Assembly (NCBI GenBank): GCA_012515365.1
Contig: JAAYYM010000631.1
Span: 1-7,745 of the forward strand
From: Clostridia bacterium
GTDB taxonomy: Bacteria > Bacillota_A > Clostridia > Lachnospirales > Lachnospiraceae
Length of the DNA stretch: 7,745 nucleotides
Direction of reading: 5' to 3'
The notes under the pieces were generated by a model. The model did no database searches and was not told the origin of the DNA. It saw only the letters and a program-made list of their open reading frames with translations. Positions 7,339 to 7,745 of the stretch are shown here, in pieces. A program made the position numbers and the translations under genes. Within the stretch, counting starts at the first letter, position 1; every line of letters starts with the position of its first letter.

Positions 7339-7578
7339 GACGAATCATCGCGGTACCACCCAAATTCCCGAATTACTCATCTGTATGACGACTAGTTCGG
7401 ACACTTTATACGTGTAACGTACGCTACGTTTTCTCCTACTATGCTTCAAAGAAACTGCTCCAGTGTGAATGTCAAATATTATCTGAACCCAGGAAAACTT
7501 TCAGCCGATGATTTTCCTTCTCTGTGAGAAAATAATATTCTATGGTGTGAACCTGCACTATCATAGCATTTGCCTATT
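7313..7578 (-). promoter_or_regulatory. T-box riboswitch leader of pheST, tRNA-Phe specific
   Basis: This ~270-nt leader senses uncharged tRNA-Phe and lets transcription continue into pheS when charging is low. The signature T-box TGGGTGGTACCGCG is at 7349-7362; its UGGU pairs with ACCA, fitting the A discriminator of tRNA-Phe. GGG and GCG of the T-box can pair with CCC and CGU at 7337-7342 to form the antiterminator. Stem I is visible: AGTG/CACT (7556-7559 with 7462-7465) above a UGA/GGA kink-turn-like base, an 8-bp AATATTAT/ATAATATT helix (7532-7539 with 7475-7482), and a distal hairpin GGAAAA/TTTTCC (7512-7517 with 7492-7497). The internal loop between the first two helices holds UUC followed by A at 7466-7469, the expected Phe specifier. 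Two small hairpins follow (AACGTA/TACGTT at 7416-7430, ACAC/GTGT at 7401-7415). The 5' end is inferred from the promoter. Confidence 0.95.
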
Positions 7579-7585
7579 GAAACCT

Positions 7586-7614
7586 ATTTTATGCAATCTT
7601 TCAGGAATTGTCAA
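7586..7614 (-). promoter_or_regulatory. Sigma-70/SigA-type promoter of the pheST operon
   Basis: On the minus strand a perfect TTGACA (7609-7614) is followed after 17 bp by TAAAAT (7586-7591), one mismatch from consensus. Transcription should start near 7578, just upstream of Stem I of the T-box leader. The -35 box begins ten bases after the stop codon of the preceding gene. Confidence 0.85.
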
Positions 7615-7623
7615 GTAATTCTT

Positions 7624-7745
7624 CTATGTGCTTTCCATGCTTTCTTTACGCCACTCTAAATATGCGTTTAATTTTGAGCAGATGAAGAAAATGTACATGC
7701 AGATGTAGAGCCACAAAAGTAGAATGATAATAGTCGAAATACTGC
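7624..7745 (-). CDS. C-terminal end of a putative membrane protein, N-terminus beyond window
   Basis: An open frame enters from the right edge and ends at a TAG at 7624-7626, giving 39 visible residues. The first ~22 (ISTIIILLLWLYICMYIFFIC) are strongly hydrophobic and look like a transmembrane helix. A short polar tail with K, R and E residues (SKLNAYLEWRKESMEST) follows and would probably be cytosolic. The gene stops ten bases before the pheST promoter, which supports it being a genuine upstream gene. Too little is visible to assign a family, and a chance open frame in AT-rich DNA cannot be excluded. Confidence 0.5.
   Translation of the reverse strand, partial: SISTIIILLLWLYICMYIFFICSKLNAYLEWRKESMEST

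Overview
The window looks like low-GC Firmicute (class Clostridia) chromosome, most likely from Lachnospiraceae. This rests on AT-rich DNA, GGAGG-type ribosome binding sites, a T-box leader in front of pheST, Bacillus-type PheS and manganese-dependent GpmI sequences, and a secreted Big_2 protein with Asn/Ile/Ser-rich short repeats. The family placement is inference. All supported genes lie on the minus strand, so the region reads from high to low coordinates. The plus-strand reading frames look like shadows of these genes.

From right to left: the 3' end of a gene for a putative membrane protein stops at 7624. A near-consensus promoter begins about ten bases later and drives a ~270-nt T-box leader with a UUC (Phe) specifier, ending in a terminator/antiterminator switch. 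Next comes a tight cluster: pheS, pheT (the two subunits of phenylalanyl-tRNA synthetase), queA (queuosine biosynthesis) and a small PilZ-domain gene (predicted cyclic-di-GMP receptor). Gaps are 15, 16 and 38 nt with no internal terminator seen, and a strong hairpin terminator follows the PilZ stop. A second near-perfect promoter then starts gpmI (phosphoglycerate mutase). Two inverted repeats follow gpmI, one of them enclosing its stop codon. The window closes inside a gene for a secreted protein with a signal peptide, nine five-residue repeats and a bacterial Ig-like domain.

Most of the window is translation and central-metabolism housekeeping. The unusual point is the cargo of the phenylalanine-sensing operon: queA and a PilZ gene sit downstream of pheST with no visible terminator, so a tRNA-Phe charging signal may reach a tRNA-modification enzyme (whose substrate tRNAs do not include tRNA-Phe) and a second-messenger receptor. 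No mobile element, CRISPR array, rRNA or tRNA gene was seen, and I found no evidence for an entirely new system.
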